Assembly: GCA_021203065.1 (NCBI GenBank)
Contig: JAJQBX010000021.1
Location: 62,001 to 126,000 of the forward strand
DNA length: 64,000 bases
Direction: 5' to 3'
Source: Oscillospiraceae bacterium
Lineage (GTDB): Bacteria; Bacillota; Clostridia; Oscillospirales; Ruminococcaceae
The notes beneath the pieces were generated by a model. It was not told the origin of the DNA. It saw only the letters and a list, made by a program, of their open reading frames with translations, and searched no databases. This document shows, one piece after another, positions 43,619-52,996 of this stretch (the first letter of the stretch is position 1; the number at the start of each line of letters is the position of its first letter). Position numbers and translations under genes: made by a program.

Positions 43619-44587
43619 ATGAGCAAAAAAACACAGACAAAAAACGAGCCTGAATTCAAGTCGAAAATCGGCGGTCAGGCACTTATAGAGGGAGTAATGA
43701 TGCGTGGCGTCGATACTGAGGCTATGGCAGTAAGACTCCCTAACGGCGAAATCGAGGTTGAACAGTGGGAGCTCAAGCCGGCTAAATGGTATCGCAAGGT
43801 GCCGTTTATCCGTGGCTGTGTCAACATGGTCGTAAGCTTTGTCGACGGCTACAAGTGCCTCTCAAAATCGGCTGACAAGTCGATGGAGGGGCTTGAGGAG
43901 GAAGAGCCCTCAAAGTTCGAAAAGTGGCTCACAGACAAGTTCGGCGACAAGCTGATGAATGCAGTCATGGTTGTTGCAACCGTCTTGGGAGTACTCTTGG
44001 CACTCTTACTCTTCATGTATCTTCCCGCACTCATCACAAAGGGGCTTTCGCTTCTCATCCCCGGACTCGACGGGCTGGCATTTGTAAAGAATCTCATCGA
44101 GGGCATAATCAAGATAGCAATATTCGTGGCTTATCTCTGGGCAACAAGCCTTCTTTCGGACATGAAGCGCACCTATCAGTACCATGGAGCCGAGCACAAG
44201 ACCATCTTCTGCTATGAGCACGGGCTCGACCTGACCGTTGAGAACGTAAGGATGCAGAAGAGATTCCACCCGAGATGCGGAACTTCGTTCACATTCTTAG
44301 TGCTTTTCATCTCGATATTCGTATTTTCAATCTTCCAAGTTCCGTGGGGTAAGCTTATACTGAGAGTCGGAATAAAGATACTTCTTCTCCCGATTATTGT
44401 AGCCATCGCCTATGAGCTCATCAGGCTTGCGGGTCGTTATGACAACATCTTCACGAAGATTATTTCCGCACCCGGACTCTGGATTCAGAGACTTACGACA
44501 AAAGAGCCTGACGACAGCCAGATTGAAGTGGCAATCGCCGCATTCAAGCCCTGCATTCCTGAGGACAGGGAAAGGGACAGATGGTAA
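43619..44587 (+). CDS. DUF1385 family membrane protein
   Basis: 322 residues from ATG 43619 (TTGGAGG upstream). The family signature is clear: KIGGQALIEGVMMRG at the N-terminus and TYQYHGAEHKTIFCYE near residue 185, then HPRCGTSFTFLV. Four or so membrane segments (about 115-145, 165-185, 220-260). Function unknown, but it is conserved in Firmicutes next to prmC, with which it overlaps here by 7 bases; translation is coupled. Confidence 0.9.
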   Translation: MSKKTQTKNEPEFKSKIGGQALIEGVMMRGVDTEAMAVRLPNGEIEVEQWELKPAKWYRKVPFIRGCVNMVVSFVDGYKCLSKSADKSMEGLEEEEPSKFEKWLTDKFGDKLMNAVMVVATVLGVLLALLLFMYLPALITKGLSLLIPGLDGLAFVKNLIEGIIKIAIFVAYLWATSLLSDMKRTYQYHGAEHKTIFCYEHGLDLTVENVRMQKRFHPRCGTSFTFLVLFISIFVFSIFQVPWGKLILRVGIKILLLPIIVAIAYELIRLAGRYDNIFTKIISAPGLWIQRLTTKEPDDSQIEVAIAAFKPCIPEDRERDRW

Positions 44588-45462
44588 GCTCTCTTTACGA
44601 GCAGGCTTTGTCCGCCCTCAAATCGGGAGGAATTGAAGACTCGTCTTTTGAAGCAGATGTACTTTTTGAGGAGATTTTCGGCAGAGATTTCAGGCTTAAG
44701 CTCTTGACCGGTCAGCTCGACCGCCCCGAAACAGAAGCCGAAGCAGGAAAGCTCCACGAAATGCTTGAAAGGCGTCTTTCTGGCGAGCCATTACAATACA
44801 TCGTCGGCAGGTGGGACTTCTACCGTGGCGAGTTTTCGGTTGGCGAGGGAGTCCTCATTCCCCGTCAGGACACCGAAACCCTTGTAGAATCGGCATTTGC
44901 GCTTGTCAAAGGCATCAAAAACCCGAGGATATTGGATCTCTGCGCCGGCACAGGCTGTATAGCGATAACTCTTAGTGAGCTCTTGCCAGATTCAGAGGTA
45001 CATGCCGTCGAATTCTACGACGAAGCTTACAGGTATCTCGAAAAGAATATTTCAGAACACGGCAGCCACGTCATCCCGCATAAGCTTGACGTCCTGAGCG
45101 AAGAGTCAGCGAAGCAGTTCACCTCTTTTGATCTGATAACCTGCAACCCGCCATACTTAACCAGCTCAGACATGGCAAATCTCCAACCCGAAGTCAGCCA
45201 CGAACCGGAAACAGCCCTTTTCGGCGGCAAAGATGGTCTTGATTTCTACAGAGCGATTCCGGTTATTTGGAAACCAGCTATCAAAGCCGGTGGCTATATA
45301 GCTTTCGAAATCGGAGCTACGCAGGGAGAAGCGGTGAAAGAGATTTTGGAAGCTTTGGGCTACAGCGACGTGCGAATTATAAAAGATTTGTGTGGGAAAG
45401 ATAGGGTGGTCACAGCAAAGCTTCAACATGTGAATTGTGTCACCACTGGTGACACACTTTAA
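44581..45462 (+). CDS. prmC: Peptide chain release factor N5-glutamine methyltransferase
   Basis: 293 residues. PrmC methylates the Gln of the GGQ motif in RF1 and RF2. Visible: N-terminal helical domain with PLQYIVGRWDFYRGEF, Rossmann SAM motif LDLCAGTGCIAI at about 118-130, and catalytic NPPY in LITCNPPYLTSSDM. The start overlaps the DUF1385 stop. The last ten codons lie in a palindrome (see 45437-45455). Confidence 0.93.
   Translation: MVSSLYEQALSALKSGGIEDSSFEADVLFEEIFGRDFRLKLLTGQLDRPETEAEAGKLHEMLERRLSGEPLQYIVGRWDFYRGEFSVGEGVLIPRQDTETLVESAFALVKGIKNPRILDLCAGTGCIAITLSELLPDSEVHAVEFYDEAYRYLEKNISEHGSHVIPHKLDVLSEESAKQFTSFDLITCNPPYLTSSDMANLQPEVSHEPETALFGGKDGLDFYRAIPVIWKPAIKAGGYIAFEIGATQGEAVKEILEALGYSDVRIIKDLCGKDRVVTAKLQHVNCVTTGDTL
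45437..45455. repeat. 19-base palindrome at the end of prmC
   Basis: GTGTCACCACTGGTGACAC is symmetrical apart from the central base. A related one, GTGTCAACACTGTTGACAC, lies at 45780-45798 inside the next gene. The first is 49 bases upstream of the DUF1016 ATG and may be an operator. Confidence 0.5.
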
Positions 45463-45503
45463 CTGGCAAAGTATTATATTAAACAGGTAGGAGGGTTGAC
45501 AAG

Positions 45504-46505
45504 ATGGACGAGTTGGCACAGTATGATAGTCAATTTCAGAAAGTTGTGGAGATTATTGAGTCTTCCAGAGAAAATGCCTATCGCAAAGTAAATGCAGAAC
45601 TCATTTCGATGTACTATGAAATAGGCAAGTTTATCAGTTCAGAATCGAATAATGGAGGCTCTATTGTGCCGAAATTGGCAGATTTTTTTGCTGAAAGCTA
45701 TCCTACATTAAAAGGCTTCAACCGTCGTGGACTCTATAGAATGAAGCAATTTTACGAGCTCTACAAGGATGAAAAAAGAGTGTCAACACTGTTGACACAA
45801 TTAAGCTGGTCGAATAATTTGAAAATCATGTCAGCCTGCAAGTCCATGGATGAGCGAATTTTCTATATGAATATGTGCATCAAGGATCGTCTCTCTAAAA
45901 GAGAGTTGGAAAGACAGATTGACAGTGGTTACTATGAGAGATACATGCTGTCAAAAAGACCATTGACACCAGCCATCGAGGAATCAAAAAATGCGACGGG
46001 AAACATTTTTCTCGATAGCTATGTACTTGATTTCCTTGATGTTCCGGATGTGGTTTCTGAACATGATTTGCAAAAGTCGATTATCAGAAATCTGAAAGAC
46101 TTCATTCTTGAAATTGGCAGGGATTTTACGTTTATCGGAGAAGAATATCGGGTGCAGGTTGGTAATCATGATTACTATATTGATTTACTGTTCTATCATC
46201 GGGGGCTTTCTTGCCTTGCAGCGTTTGAATTGAAGATAGGGGAATTCAAGCCGGAATATGTTGGAAAAATGAATCTCTATCTTGAGGCTCTTGACCGTGA
46301 TGTCAAGAAAGACAACGAAAACCCAAGTGTTGGAATTATTCTTTGTGCCAGTAAAGATGATGAGGTTGTGGAGTTTACTCTCAGCCGTAGTCTGTCTCCA
46401 ACAATGGTGTCGGAGTACAATTTAAAACTCATAGATAAAAGTCTGTTGCAGAAGAAGCTGAAAGAGTATATTGAATTGGCGGATTTGAGAGCAGATGAGG
46501 ATTGA
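45504..46505 (+). CDS. DUF1016/YhcG-type PD-(D/E)XK nuclease
   Basis: 333 residues, AGGAGGG upstream. N-terminal DUF1016 domain (NAYRKVNAELISMYYEIG, STLLTQLSWSNNLKIM) and C-terminal nuclease domain with DYYIDLLFYHRGLSC, AAFELKIGEFKPEY (D and ExK) and VGIILCASKDDE. Members occur as stand-alone genes in many bacteria and in restriction or defence-like contexts. Here it sits between prmC and recA, both core genes, so it is probably an insertion of mobile origin. No second-gene partner is next to it. Confidence 0.9.
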   Translation: MDELAQYDSQFQKVVEIIESSRENAYRKVNAELISMYYEIGKFISSESNNGGSIVPKLADFFAESYPTLKGFNRRGLYRMKQFYELYKDEKRVSTLLTQLSWSNNLKIMSACKSMDERIFYMNMCIKDRLSKRELERQIDSGYYERYMLSKRPLTPAIEESKNATGNIFLDSYVLDFLDVPDVVSEHDLQKSIIRNLKDFILEIGRDFTFIGEEYRVQVGNHDYYIDLLFYHRGLSCLAAFELKIGEFKPEYVGKMNLYLEALDRDVKKDNENPSVGIILCASKDDEVVEFTLSRSLSPTMVSEYNLKLIDKSLLQKKLKEYIELADLRADED

Positions 46506-46550
46506 TTTGTAAAAAATCCCCCGAAGTCCCCTTTTTAGTACTATAAAAGC

Positions 46551-46579
46551 TTTACAAAACAACTCTGGTAGTGTATAAT
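46551..46579 (+). promoter_or_regulatory. recA promoter
   Basis: TTTACA, 17-base spacer, TATAAT. A palindrome GGTACAAAAGTACC follows at 46589-46602. The usual Firmicutes LexA box (GAAC-N4-GTTC) is not seen. Confidence 0.75.
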
Positions 46580-46631
46580 ATAGAAAACGGTACAAAAGTA
46601 CCAAATACAAATTAGAAACGAGGAAAACGAT

Positions 46632-47816
46632 ATGGCAATGAAGAAGACTGCTGAGAAAAAGGCTGTGCCTGCTGAGCCGCAGAATCAGGAGGAGAAAAAG
46701 AAAGCTCTTGAAACCGCAATAGCGCAGATAGAGAAGACCTATGGTGCAGGTGCTGTTATGCGCCTCGGGCAGAACTCCACTCTCAACGTCGAGTCTATAC
46801 CGACTGGTTCGATGACCCTTGACTTGGCTTTGGGAATCGGCGGCGTCCCGAGAGGAAGAATTGTCGAGATTTTCGGTCCGGAAAGCTCCGGAAAGACAAC
46901 TGTTGCACTCTCCATTATTGCCGAGGCTCAGAAGCTTGGCGGCGAAGTGGCGTTTATCGATGTCGAGCATGCTTTAGACCCGACCTATGCGGCGGCCCTC
47001 GGCGTAGACATAGATTCGATGCTGGTATCTCAGCCGGACAGCGGCGAGCAGGCTCTTGAAATTGCCGAAGCTCTCGTCCGTTCGGGAGCTATTGACGTTA
47101 TAGTTCTCGACTCTGTGGCGGCTATGGTCACAAAGGCTGAGATTGACGGCGAAATGGGCGACACCCATGTTGGACAGCTTGCCCGGCTCATGTCTCAGGC
47201 GATGAGAAAGCTCACCTCCGTTATTTCAAAATCCAACTGCGTCGCAATCTTCATCAACCAGATCCGTGAGAAGATAGGCGTAATCTATGGCAACCCGGAG
47301 ACCACCCCGGGCGGTCGAGCCCTCAAGTTCTATGCCTCCGTGAGAATCGACGTCCGCAAGGGCGAAGCCATCAAGAACGGCTCTGAGGTAATAGGAAACA
47401 GAACCAGATGTAAAGTTGTAAAGAATAAAGTTGCGCCTCCCTTTAAGGAAGCAGAGTTTGATATGATTTTCGGAAAAGGCATTTCCCGAATCGGCGAGGT
47501 TGTCGACGTCGCAGTTGAGCTCGATATAATCCATAAATCTGGCGCATGGTTCAGCTATAATGGCGAAAAGATAGGGCAGGGAAGAGAGAAGACGAAAGAA
47601 TATCTTCTCAGTCACCCCGACGTCATGCAGGAGGTCGAGGACAGAATCAAGGAAGAGCGGAATAAGGTTTCGATGCTCTCAAACAAGAACAAGAAAGAAG
47701 CCGCCCTCCGTGAAGCCGCCGACACCGCACAGGCGGTCGAACCTCCGAAATCAACTCCGTCCGTAATTGTAGAGCCGGACGACGAAGATTTTGAGGAATT
47801 CACCCCGGCAGAATAA
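46632..47816 (+). CDS. recA: RecA recombinase
   Basis: 394 residues. Forms filaments on single-stranded DNA and drives strand exchange and the SOS response. Walker [10 protein letters not shown] (about 76-84), Walker B-type [13 protein letters not shown]1/L2 region around QIREKIG and [10 protein letters not shown]. Its long acidic C-terminal tail ([12 protein letters not shown]) is usual. recX follows after a palindromic repeat element, so the two are probably transcribed together. Confidence 0.97.
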   Translation: MAMKKTAEKKAVPAEPQNQEEKKKALETAIAQIEKTYGAGAVMRLGQNSTLNVESIPTGSMTLDLALGIGGVPRGRIVEIFGPESSGKTTVALSIIAEAQKLGGEVAFIDVEHALDPTYAAALGVDIDSMLVSQPDSGEQALEIAEALVRSGAIDVIVLDSVAAMVTKAEIDGEMGDTHVGQLARLMSQAMRKLTSVISKSNCVAIFINQIREKIGVIYGNPETTPGGRALKFYASVRIDVRKGEAIKNGSEVIGNRTRCKVVKNKVAPPFKEAEFDMIFGKGISRIGEVVDVAVELDIIHKSGAWFSYNGEKIGQGREKTKEYLLSHPDVMQEVEDRIKEERNKVSMLSNKNKKEAALREAADTAQAVEPPKSTPSVIVEPDDEDFEEFTPAE

Positions 47817-47830
47817 CGACGCTTTGCGTC

Positions 47831-47950
47831 GCCCTCTCAGTCAGCCTTACGGCTGACAGCTCCCCCAAAGGGGGAGCCGAGATTTGCGGGAGGGTTACTA
47901 CTTGGCTCTCCCTCTGGGAGAGCTGGCGCACGAAGTGCGACTGAGAGGGC
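47831..47950. repeat. MITE-like palindromic repeat between recA and recX
   Basis: Perfect 12-base terminal inverted repeats GCCCTCTCAGTC / GACTGAGAGGGC enclose 120 bases with inner hairpins (GTCAGCC/GGCTGAC and GCTCCCCC/GGGGGAGC). A shortened relative is at 54121-54172. It is non-coding and of a type common in gut Clostridia; it can be transposed in trans. Confidence 0.75.
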
Positions 47951-47969
47951 GCGACCGAAGGGAGCGAAA

Positions 47970-48596
47970 ATGCCCACAATAACATCAATCGAAAAATACA
48001 AAGGCAATACCATGCGTGTTGACCTCGACGAAAGCGATCCGCTCTTCATCAACGTCGATGTCCTGAACGAGTATCACCTCCAGAAAGACATGACGCTTCC
48101 CGAGTCTGCGATTGAGGAGATTATCCACTCGAACGATTTCAGACGGGCAAAAGAGCGAGCACTCTATCTTCTGGATGAGCGGGACTACTCCTACATCGAG
48201 CTCTATAAGAAGCTTGAGAGAAATTATAGCGAGGACATCTGCCTTGAGGTCTGCAACCGCCTTTCCGAAATCGGCTGTATCAATGACCGCAGATATTCGG
48301 AGAGACTTGCCGAGCACTACTGCGTCACAAAACGCTTCGGACTTCGGCGTGCCCGGGAGGAAATGCGCAAGCGTGGCATCTCAAATGATCTTATAACAGA
48401 AGCACTCTATCCGTATGAGGACACAGTTCAGGAGCGGATAGCGGAGCTGATAGAAAAGAAATACGCAAGGTATCTCACTGACGAAAAAGGGACTGAGAAG
48501 GTCAAGGCGGCACTTGTCCGCCAAGGCTACTCTTTTTCGGAGGTGAACCGAGCCTTAGCAGAATATGAAGACGAAATGGAAGAGGGAGAAGAGTAA
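47970..48596 (+). CDS. recX: Regulatory protein RecX
   Basis: 208 residues. Modulates RecA filaments. Helical repeats with ERALYLLDERDYSYIELYKKL, RLSEIGCINDRRYSERLAE and RYLTDEKGTEKVKAALVRQGYS are typical. Directly follows recA and is adjacent to rimO (the stop codon meets the rimO ATG). Confidence 0.9.
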   Translation: MPTITSIEKYKGNTMRVDLDESDPLFINVDVLNEYHLQKDMTLPESAIEEIIHSNDFRRAKERALYLLDERDYSYIELYKKLERNYSEDICLEVCNRLSEIGCINDRRYSERLAEHYCVTKRFGLRRAREEMRKRGISNDLITEALYPYEDTVQERIAELIEKKYARYLTDEKGTEKVKAALVRQGYSFSEVNRALAEYEDEMEEGEE

Positions 48597-49928
48597 ATGG
48601 CAGTCACTGTCGGAATAGTGTCTTTAGGCTGTGCCAAGAACATGCTCGATGCCGAGCACATGGCTTATAACTTAAGGGAAGAGGGGTTTGAGCTCCAGCC
48701 GGACGCCGCACTTGCGGATGTCGCAGTAATAAACACCTGCGGCTTCATCGAGTCGGCGAAGCAGGAGGCGATTGAGACAATCCTCGAATTCGTCGCCCTG
48801 AAAGATGAGAAGAGAATCAAGGCAATAATCGTCACCGGCTGTCTTGCAGAAAGATACCGTGAGGAAATCCTGAAAGAGATTCCCGAGGTCGATGCAGTTC
48901 TTGGCATCGGCGCAAATGAGCTTCTTGGGGAGACAATCCGCAAGGTTCTCTTCGGTGAAAATGGCATCGAAATGTATGGCGACAAGTATTCGCTGATAAT
49001 CGGCGGCAGAAGAATCGTCTCAACCGAAACCTATGCCTACATAAAGATCGCCGAGGGCTGCAGCAACCACTGCACATTCTGCGCTATTCCTCAGATTCGG
49101 GGCAAATTCCGCTCGAGACCGATGGAAAGCATCATCGACGAAGCAAAATGGCTTGCCAAGGTCGGCTATCGTGAGATAATTCTGATAGCGCAGGACACTT
49201 CCCGCTACGGCGAGGACCTCTATGGCACTCAGAAGCTTGCCGAGCTCTTAAAAGAGCTTTGTAAGATAGATGGCTTAAAGTGGATAAGAACCCTTTATTG
49301 CTATCCGGAAAGAATCACCGACGAGCTCATCGACGTCGTTGCAACCGAGCCGAAGTGCGTCAAATACTTCGACATCCCGATCCAGCACTGCTGTGACAGA
49401 GTCTTGAAGAGGATGAACCGCCGTTCATCTGAGGCTGAAATAAGGGAGCTTGTTAAAAAGCTCCGTGAAAGAATTCCGAATGTAATCATAAGGACAACTC
49501 TTCTCACCGGCTTCCCGGGCGAAACGGAGGAGGAATTCGGTAAGCTCTGCGAATTCGTCAAGGAGATGAGATTCGACCGCCTCGGCTGCTTTGCCTACTC
49601 TCAGGAGGAGGGAACAGCCGCCGCCAAGCTCGACGGTCAGCTTGACGAGGACGAAAAGAACCGCCGTGCCGAAATAATCACCCAAGAGCAGATGCTTGTA
49701 AGCGACAGTCTGACCGCAGAAATGCTCGGGCGTGTTTATGAAGTGGTAGTCGAGGGCTACGATAGATATGCCGAATGCTGGTTTGGAAGAAGTGCTGGCG
49801 AAGTCCCCGAAATTGACGGAAAGATATTCTTTACTTCTTCAATTCCCCTTAAGGTCGGCGATTATCAGTATGTCAAGATCACCGATACAATGGACTATGA
49901 CCCTATTGGCGAAGTGGTACTGAATTAA
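48597..49928 (+). CDS. rimO: Ribosomal protein uS12 methylthiotransferase RimO
   Basis: 443 residues. Radical SAM enzyme that methylthiolates Asp of ribosomal protein S12. N-terminal MTTase domain with GCAKNMLDAEHM and NTCGF; radical SAM motif C155-x3-C159-x2-C162 in EGCSNHCTFC; C-terminal TRAM domain near YEVVVEGYD. The stop codon lies at the edge of a TTAATGCGTAATT repeat. Confidence 0.95.
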   Translation: MAVTVGIVSLGCAKNMLDAEHMAYNLREEGFELQPDAALADVAVINTCGFIESAKQEAIETILEFVALKDEKRIKAIIVTGCLAERYREEILKEIPEVDAVLGIGANELLGETIRKVLFGENGIEMYGDKYSLIIGGRRIVSTETYAYIKIAEGCSNHCTFCAIPQIRGKFRSRPMESIIDEAKWLAKVGYREIILIAQDTSRYGEDLYGTQKLAELLKELCKIDGLKWIRTLYCYPERITDELIDVVATEPKCVKYFDIPIQHCCDRVLKRMNRRSSEAEIRELVKKLRERIPNVIIRTTLLTGFPGETEEEFGKLCEFVKEMRFDRLGCFAYSQEEGTAAAKLDGQLDEDEKNRRAEIITQEQMLVSDSLTAEMLGRVYEVVVEGYDRYAECWFGRSAGEVPEIDGKIFFTSSIPLKVGDYQYVKITDTMDYDPIGEVVLN

Positions 49929-49952
49929 TGCGTAATTAAATAGGAGCGTAAT

Positions 49953-50522
49953 ATGAACCTACCTAATAAACTGACTCTTATGAGAGTGATCCTGATCCCA
50001 TTCTTCGTTCTTTTCGCACTGTGGGAGTTTTCGGGCGTGAACCTGTTTGTTGCACTCATAATTTTTGCGGTCGCATCTATAACCGACATGCTTGACGGCA
50101 AAATTGCACGTTCACGAAATCTCATCACAAATTTCGGGAAGTTTTTAGATCCGCTCGCTGATAAAGCCCTCGTCATGGCGGCTTTACTCGTCTTTGTCGA
50201 CAAGGACTGGGTCAGCTCAGTTCCCGTAATGCTGATTCTCTTCAGAGAATTCATGGTTTCGGCTCTCCGGCTTGTGGTCAGATCGGGCGACGGAACGGTG
50301 GTGGCGGCAGGCTGGCTCGGAAAGGTCAAGACCGCATTCACAATGGTCGCAATAGTTGTGACGCTCTTCCTGCATGGGCTTATGGCAGTCGGCGTGGGGC
50401 TCGACGGCACAGCTGTCAGTATTATTGACAACATCCTTGTCTGGATAGCTGCAATTTTAACGGCAGTTTCAGGAGCACAGTATCTGTGGGCTTACCGCAG
50501 TGTGATAGACACAAACGAATAA
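49953..50522 (+). CDS. pgsA: CDP-diacylglycerol-glycerol-3-phosphate 3-phosphatidyltransferase
   Basis: 189 residues with four or five membrane segments. The CDP-alcohol phosphotransferase motif is complete: DMLDGKIARSRNLITNFGKFLD, with DG-x2-AR-x8-G-x3-D-x3-D. It makes phosphatidylglycerophosphate for membrane lipid. Usual neighbour of rimO in Clostridia. Confidence 0.95.
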   Translation: MNLPNKLTLMRVILIPFFVLFALWEFSGVNLFVALIIFAVASITDMLDGKIARSRNLITNFGKFLDPLADKALVMAALLVFVDKDWVSSVPVMLILFREFMVSALRLVVRSGDGTVVAAGWLGKVKTAFTMVAIVVTLFLHGLMAVGVGLDGTAVSIIDNILVWIAAILTAVSGAQYLWAYRSVIDTNE

Positions 50523-50544
50523 TTTCTACGAAGGAGACACCAAA

Positions 50545-51690
50545 ATGAAACGATTTTCATTCAAAAGACTTCTGGCAATTCTGACTGTACTTGTTATCTG
50601 CCTCGCAGTGTTCACCGCCTGCGGTTCTACAGAGCATGCCCACTCAGGCGACAACGCTGAAACGCTTTCGATTTCAGCAAGTGATCTCATAACCGACATG
50701 GGGCTTGGCTGGAATCTGGGAAACACTTTTGACTCTACAGGCGACTCCGAAACCTCATGGGGCAATCCATACACGACCGAAGAGATGATCGACACCATCG
50801 CCGAGCTTGGCTTCAAAACCATCCGAATCCCCGTTTCATGGAGCTATCACTGCGACGAGGATTATAATATCGACGAAGACTGGCTCGAAAGGGTTCAGGA
50901 GGTAGTCGACTGGGCGCTTGATAATGATATGTATGTCATCCTCAATTCCCATCACGACAACGACGTTTATTATCCCTCTGCTGATAACCACGACGAAGCG
51001 GTCAACTATATAACAAAAATCTGGACTCAGATTGCCGAATACTTCAAGGACTACGATCAGCACCTCATCTTTGAGCCGATGAACGAGCCAAGACTTTCGG
51101 GAACTGACTACGAGTGGTACTATTCCGAATGGGTTACTGACTGTCAGGATGCCCTGACAACCATCATGGACTGCAATCAGGCGTTTGTTGACACTGTTCG
51201 AGCGGCAGGAGGCTACAACGAGTCAAGATACCTGATGGTTTCCACCTATGCGGCTTCTCCCGATGCTGCACTTTCGGACGACTTCACACTTCCCGATGAC
51301 CCGAGCGACAAGCTTCTCCTCACCGTTCACATGTACACGCCCTACAATCTCGCCATGAGCGACAGCTACGCCTACACCGAATTCGACGAATCCTGTGAGA
51401 GCGATATTGATTACTACATCGACGCTCTCTATGAGAAGTTCGTCGCCAACGGCACCTACGTAATAATCGGCGAGATGGGCTGCACCAACAAGGACAACCA
51501 GTCTGCCCGTGAAGCATGGGCTGAATACTTCGTCTCGAAAGCGAAAGAATCTGGCATGGTCTGCGTCGTCTGGGACAACAACTACATCGATGCTGGCAAC
51601 GAAGCCTATGGTCTCTTCGACCGGGAAAACTTAGAAATCTTCGACGACTGCCTCGATTACTATAATGGTCTCATGGCGGGGTTGGAGTAA
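50545..51690 (+). CDS. GH5-family endoglucanase-like lipoprotein
   Basis: 381 residues. N-terminal signal with lipobox LAVFTAC (Cys at about 27) anchors it outside the membrane. Glycoside hydrolase 5 motifs: GWNLGNTFD, TIRIPVSW, ILNSHHDN, acid/base Glu in FEPMNEPRLSG and nucleophile Glu in IIGEMGCTNKD. Breaks beta-1,4-glucans, probably cellulose or similar. It has no carbohydrate-binding module or dockerin, so it acts at the cell surface. Followed by a strong terminator. Confidence 0.92.
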   Translation: MKRFSFKRLLAILTVLVICLAVFTACGSTEHAHSGDNAETLSISASDLITDMGLGWNLGNTFDSTGDSETSWGNPYTTEEMIDTIAELGFKTIRIPVSWSYHCDEDYNIDEDWLERVQEVVDWALDNDMYVILNSHHDNDVYYPSADNHDEAVNYITKIWTQIAEYFKDYDQHLIFEPMNEPRLSGTDYEWYYSEWVTDCQDALTTIMDCNQAFVDTVRAAGGYNESRYLMVSTYAASPDAALSDDFTLPDDPSDKLLLTVHMYTPYNLAMSDSYAYTEFDESCESDIDYYIDALYEKFVANGTYVIIGEMGCTNKDNQSAREAWAEYFVSKAKESGMVCVVWDNNYIDAGNEAYGLFDRENLEIFDDCLDYYNGLMAGLE

Positions 51691-51692
51691 AC

Positions 51693-51735
51693 AAAATAAC
51701 GTCTCACGCAAGTTACGTGGGACGTTTTATTTTGA
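51693..51735 (+). terminator. Terminator after GH5 gene
   Basis: AAAATAACGTC pairs with GACGTTTTATTTT, with an inner CACG/CGTG. Its symmetry suggests use from both strands, for the GH5 gene and the convergent queA. Confidence 0.85.
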
Positions 51736-51772
51736 TTACGCATTACGAATTAAGCATTACGCATTAATAATT
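51736..51772. repeat. TTACGCATTACGAATTAAG repeat at the end of queA
   Basis: A short A/T-rich repeat that supplies the queA stop codon. The inverted relative lies at 54073-54107, where it abuts the asd stop; a third short piece (TTAATGCGTAATT) starts at the rimO stop (49926). Confidence 0.7.
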
Positions 51773-52809
51773 ATCATCGCATCCCCAAAGCTGAAGAACC
51801 TATACCTCTCCTCCACGGCGCACTTATACGCCGCCATGGTCTTGTCCTTGCCTAAGAATGCTGAGACGAGCATGATGAGGGTGCTTTCTGGGAGATGGAA
51901 GTTGGTGATAAGACCGTCTATCGCTTTGAACTGGTAGCCGGGGTAGATGAAGATGTCGGTGTTGTCGTCGTCAGGTCTTATTTCGCCGCCAAACTTGGTC
52001 GCGACGCTCTCAAGAGTCCGGCAGGAGGTCGTCCCGACGGCTATGACCCTGCCGCCGCTTGCTTTGGTATCGTTAATAAGCTTAGCTGTTTCCGGCGGGA
52101 GGTCGTAGTGCTCAGAGTGCATCTTGTGCTCAGTGATGTTTTCCTCCTTGACCGGTCGGAAAGTCCCGAGTCCCACATGAAGCGTGACTTTCCCGATATT
52201 GATGCCAGCCGCCTTTATCTCCTCAAGCTGTTCAGTGGTGAAGTGAAGCCCGGCAGTCGGAGCGGCGGCTGAGCCCACCTCGTTCGAGTAGACCGTCTGG
52301 TATCTCTCGTTGTTCTCGAGTTTTTCTTTTATGTAAGGTGGGAGCGGCATCTGCCCTATTTCGTCAAGAACCGTGTAGATGCTGCCATCGCAGGAAAACT
52401 TGGCAAGCCGGTTACCGTCCTCGAAAACGTCGATAATCTCCGCTGTGAGCTTTCCTCCGCCAAAAATAAACTTTGTGCCTATCTTAGCTTTCTTCCCGGG
52501 ACGGCAGAGAATCTCCCACACCATGTTCTCTTTCTGCTCAAGGAGGAGAAATTCTATAAAAGTGCCGTTATCCGCCTTTTCGCCATAGATTCTTGCAGGA
52601 AGAACCCTCGAATCGTTGACGATGAGGGTGTCACCTTTTCTCAGATACTTACATAGATTGTAGAAGTGATCGTGCGTGATGTCGCCGGTCTTGCGGTCAA
52701 TAACCATCAGCCGGGAAGAGTTTCTCGGCTCAACGGGAGTCTGGGCGATGAGCTCCTCCGGCAGGTCGTAATTAAAGTCGCTTGTCTTTAAGCTAAGTTC
52801 ATCTGTCAT
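51757..52809 (-). CDS. queA: tRNA preQ1(34) S-adenosylmethionine ribosyltransferase-isomerase
   Basis: 350 residues, starting at [12 protein letters not shown] (ATG complement ending at 52809); the frame extends 36 residues upstream without a ribosome site. QueA moves the ribose of SAM to preQ1 in tRNA during queuosine synthesis. Motifs: [43 protein letters not shown] and a final [16 protein letters not shown]. The C-terminal 5 codons and stop come from an inserted repeat. Convergent with the GH5 gene; divergent from asd. Confidence 0.95.
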   Translation of the reverse strand: MTDELSLKTSDFNYDLPEELIAQTPVEPRNSSRLMVIDRKTGDITHDHFYNLCKYLRKGDTLIVNDSRVLPARIYGEKADNGTFIEFLLLEQKENMVWEILCRPGKKAKIGTKFIFGGGKLTAEIIDVFEDGNRLAKFSCDGSIYTVLDEIGQMPLPPYIKEKLENNERYQTVYSNEVGSAAAPTAGLHFTTEQLEEIKAAGINIGKVTLHVGLGTFRPVKEENITEHKMHSEHYDLPPETAKLINDTKASGGRVIAVGTTSCRTLESVATKFGGEIRPDDDNTDIFIYPGYQFKAIDGLITNFHLPESTLIMLVSAFLGKDKTMAAYKCAVEERYRFFSFGDAMIIINA

Positions 52810-52852
52810 GATTTCAGTGCTTCTTTCAAATAAAATTTGGTATATTTTAAGG

Positions 52853-52881
52853 TTGACGGATTCGGAAAGCCGTTGTATAAT
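52853..52881 (+). promoter_or_regulatory. Promoter of the asd-dapA-dapB genes
   Basis: TTGACG, exact 17-base spacer, TATAAT. The 5' leader to the ATG is about 110 bases. It is A/T-rich, with no lysine riboswitch or T-box recognised. Confidence 0.8.
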
Positions 52882-52996
52882 ATACTGAGTGTAGATTGAG
52901 GTATTACATACCCGCACCTGACATTATATATCAACCGGGCGATTTTTTCAATACCTATTTGAATTGCCTTGGAGATTAAGGAGTTTGAGCTTACAT

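Noticed and set aside
52882-52996. Riboswitch (lysine or T-box) in the asd leader
   Set aside because: The 110-base leader lacks the conserved T-box sequence and the complex stems of a lysine riboswitch.
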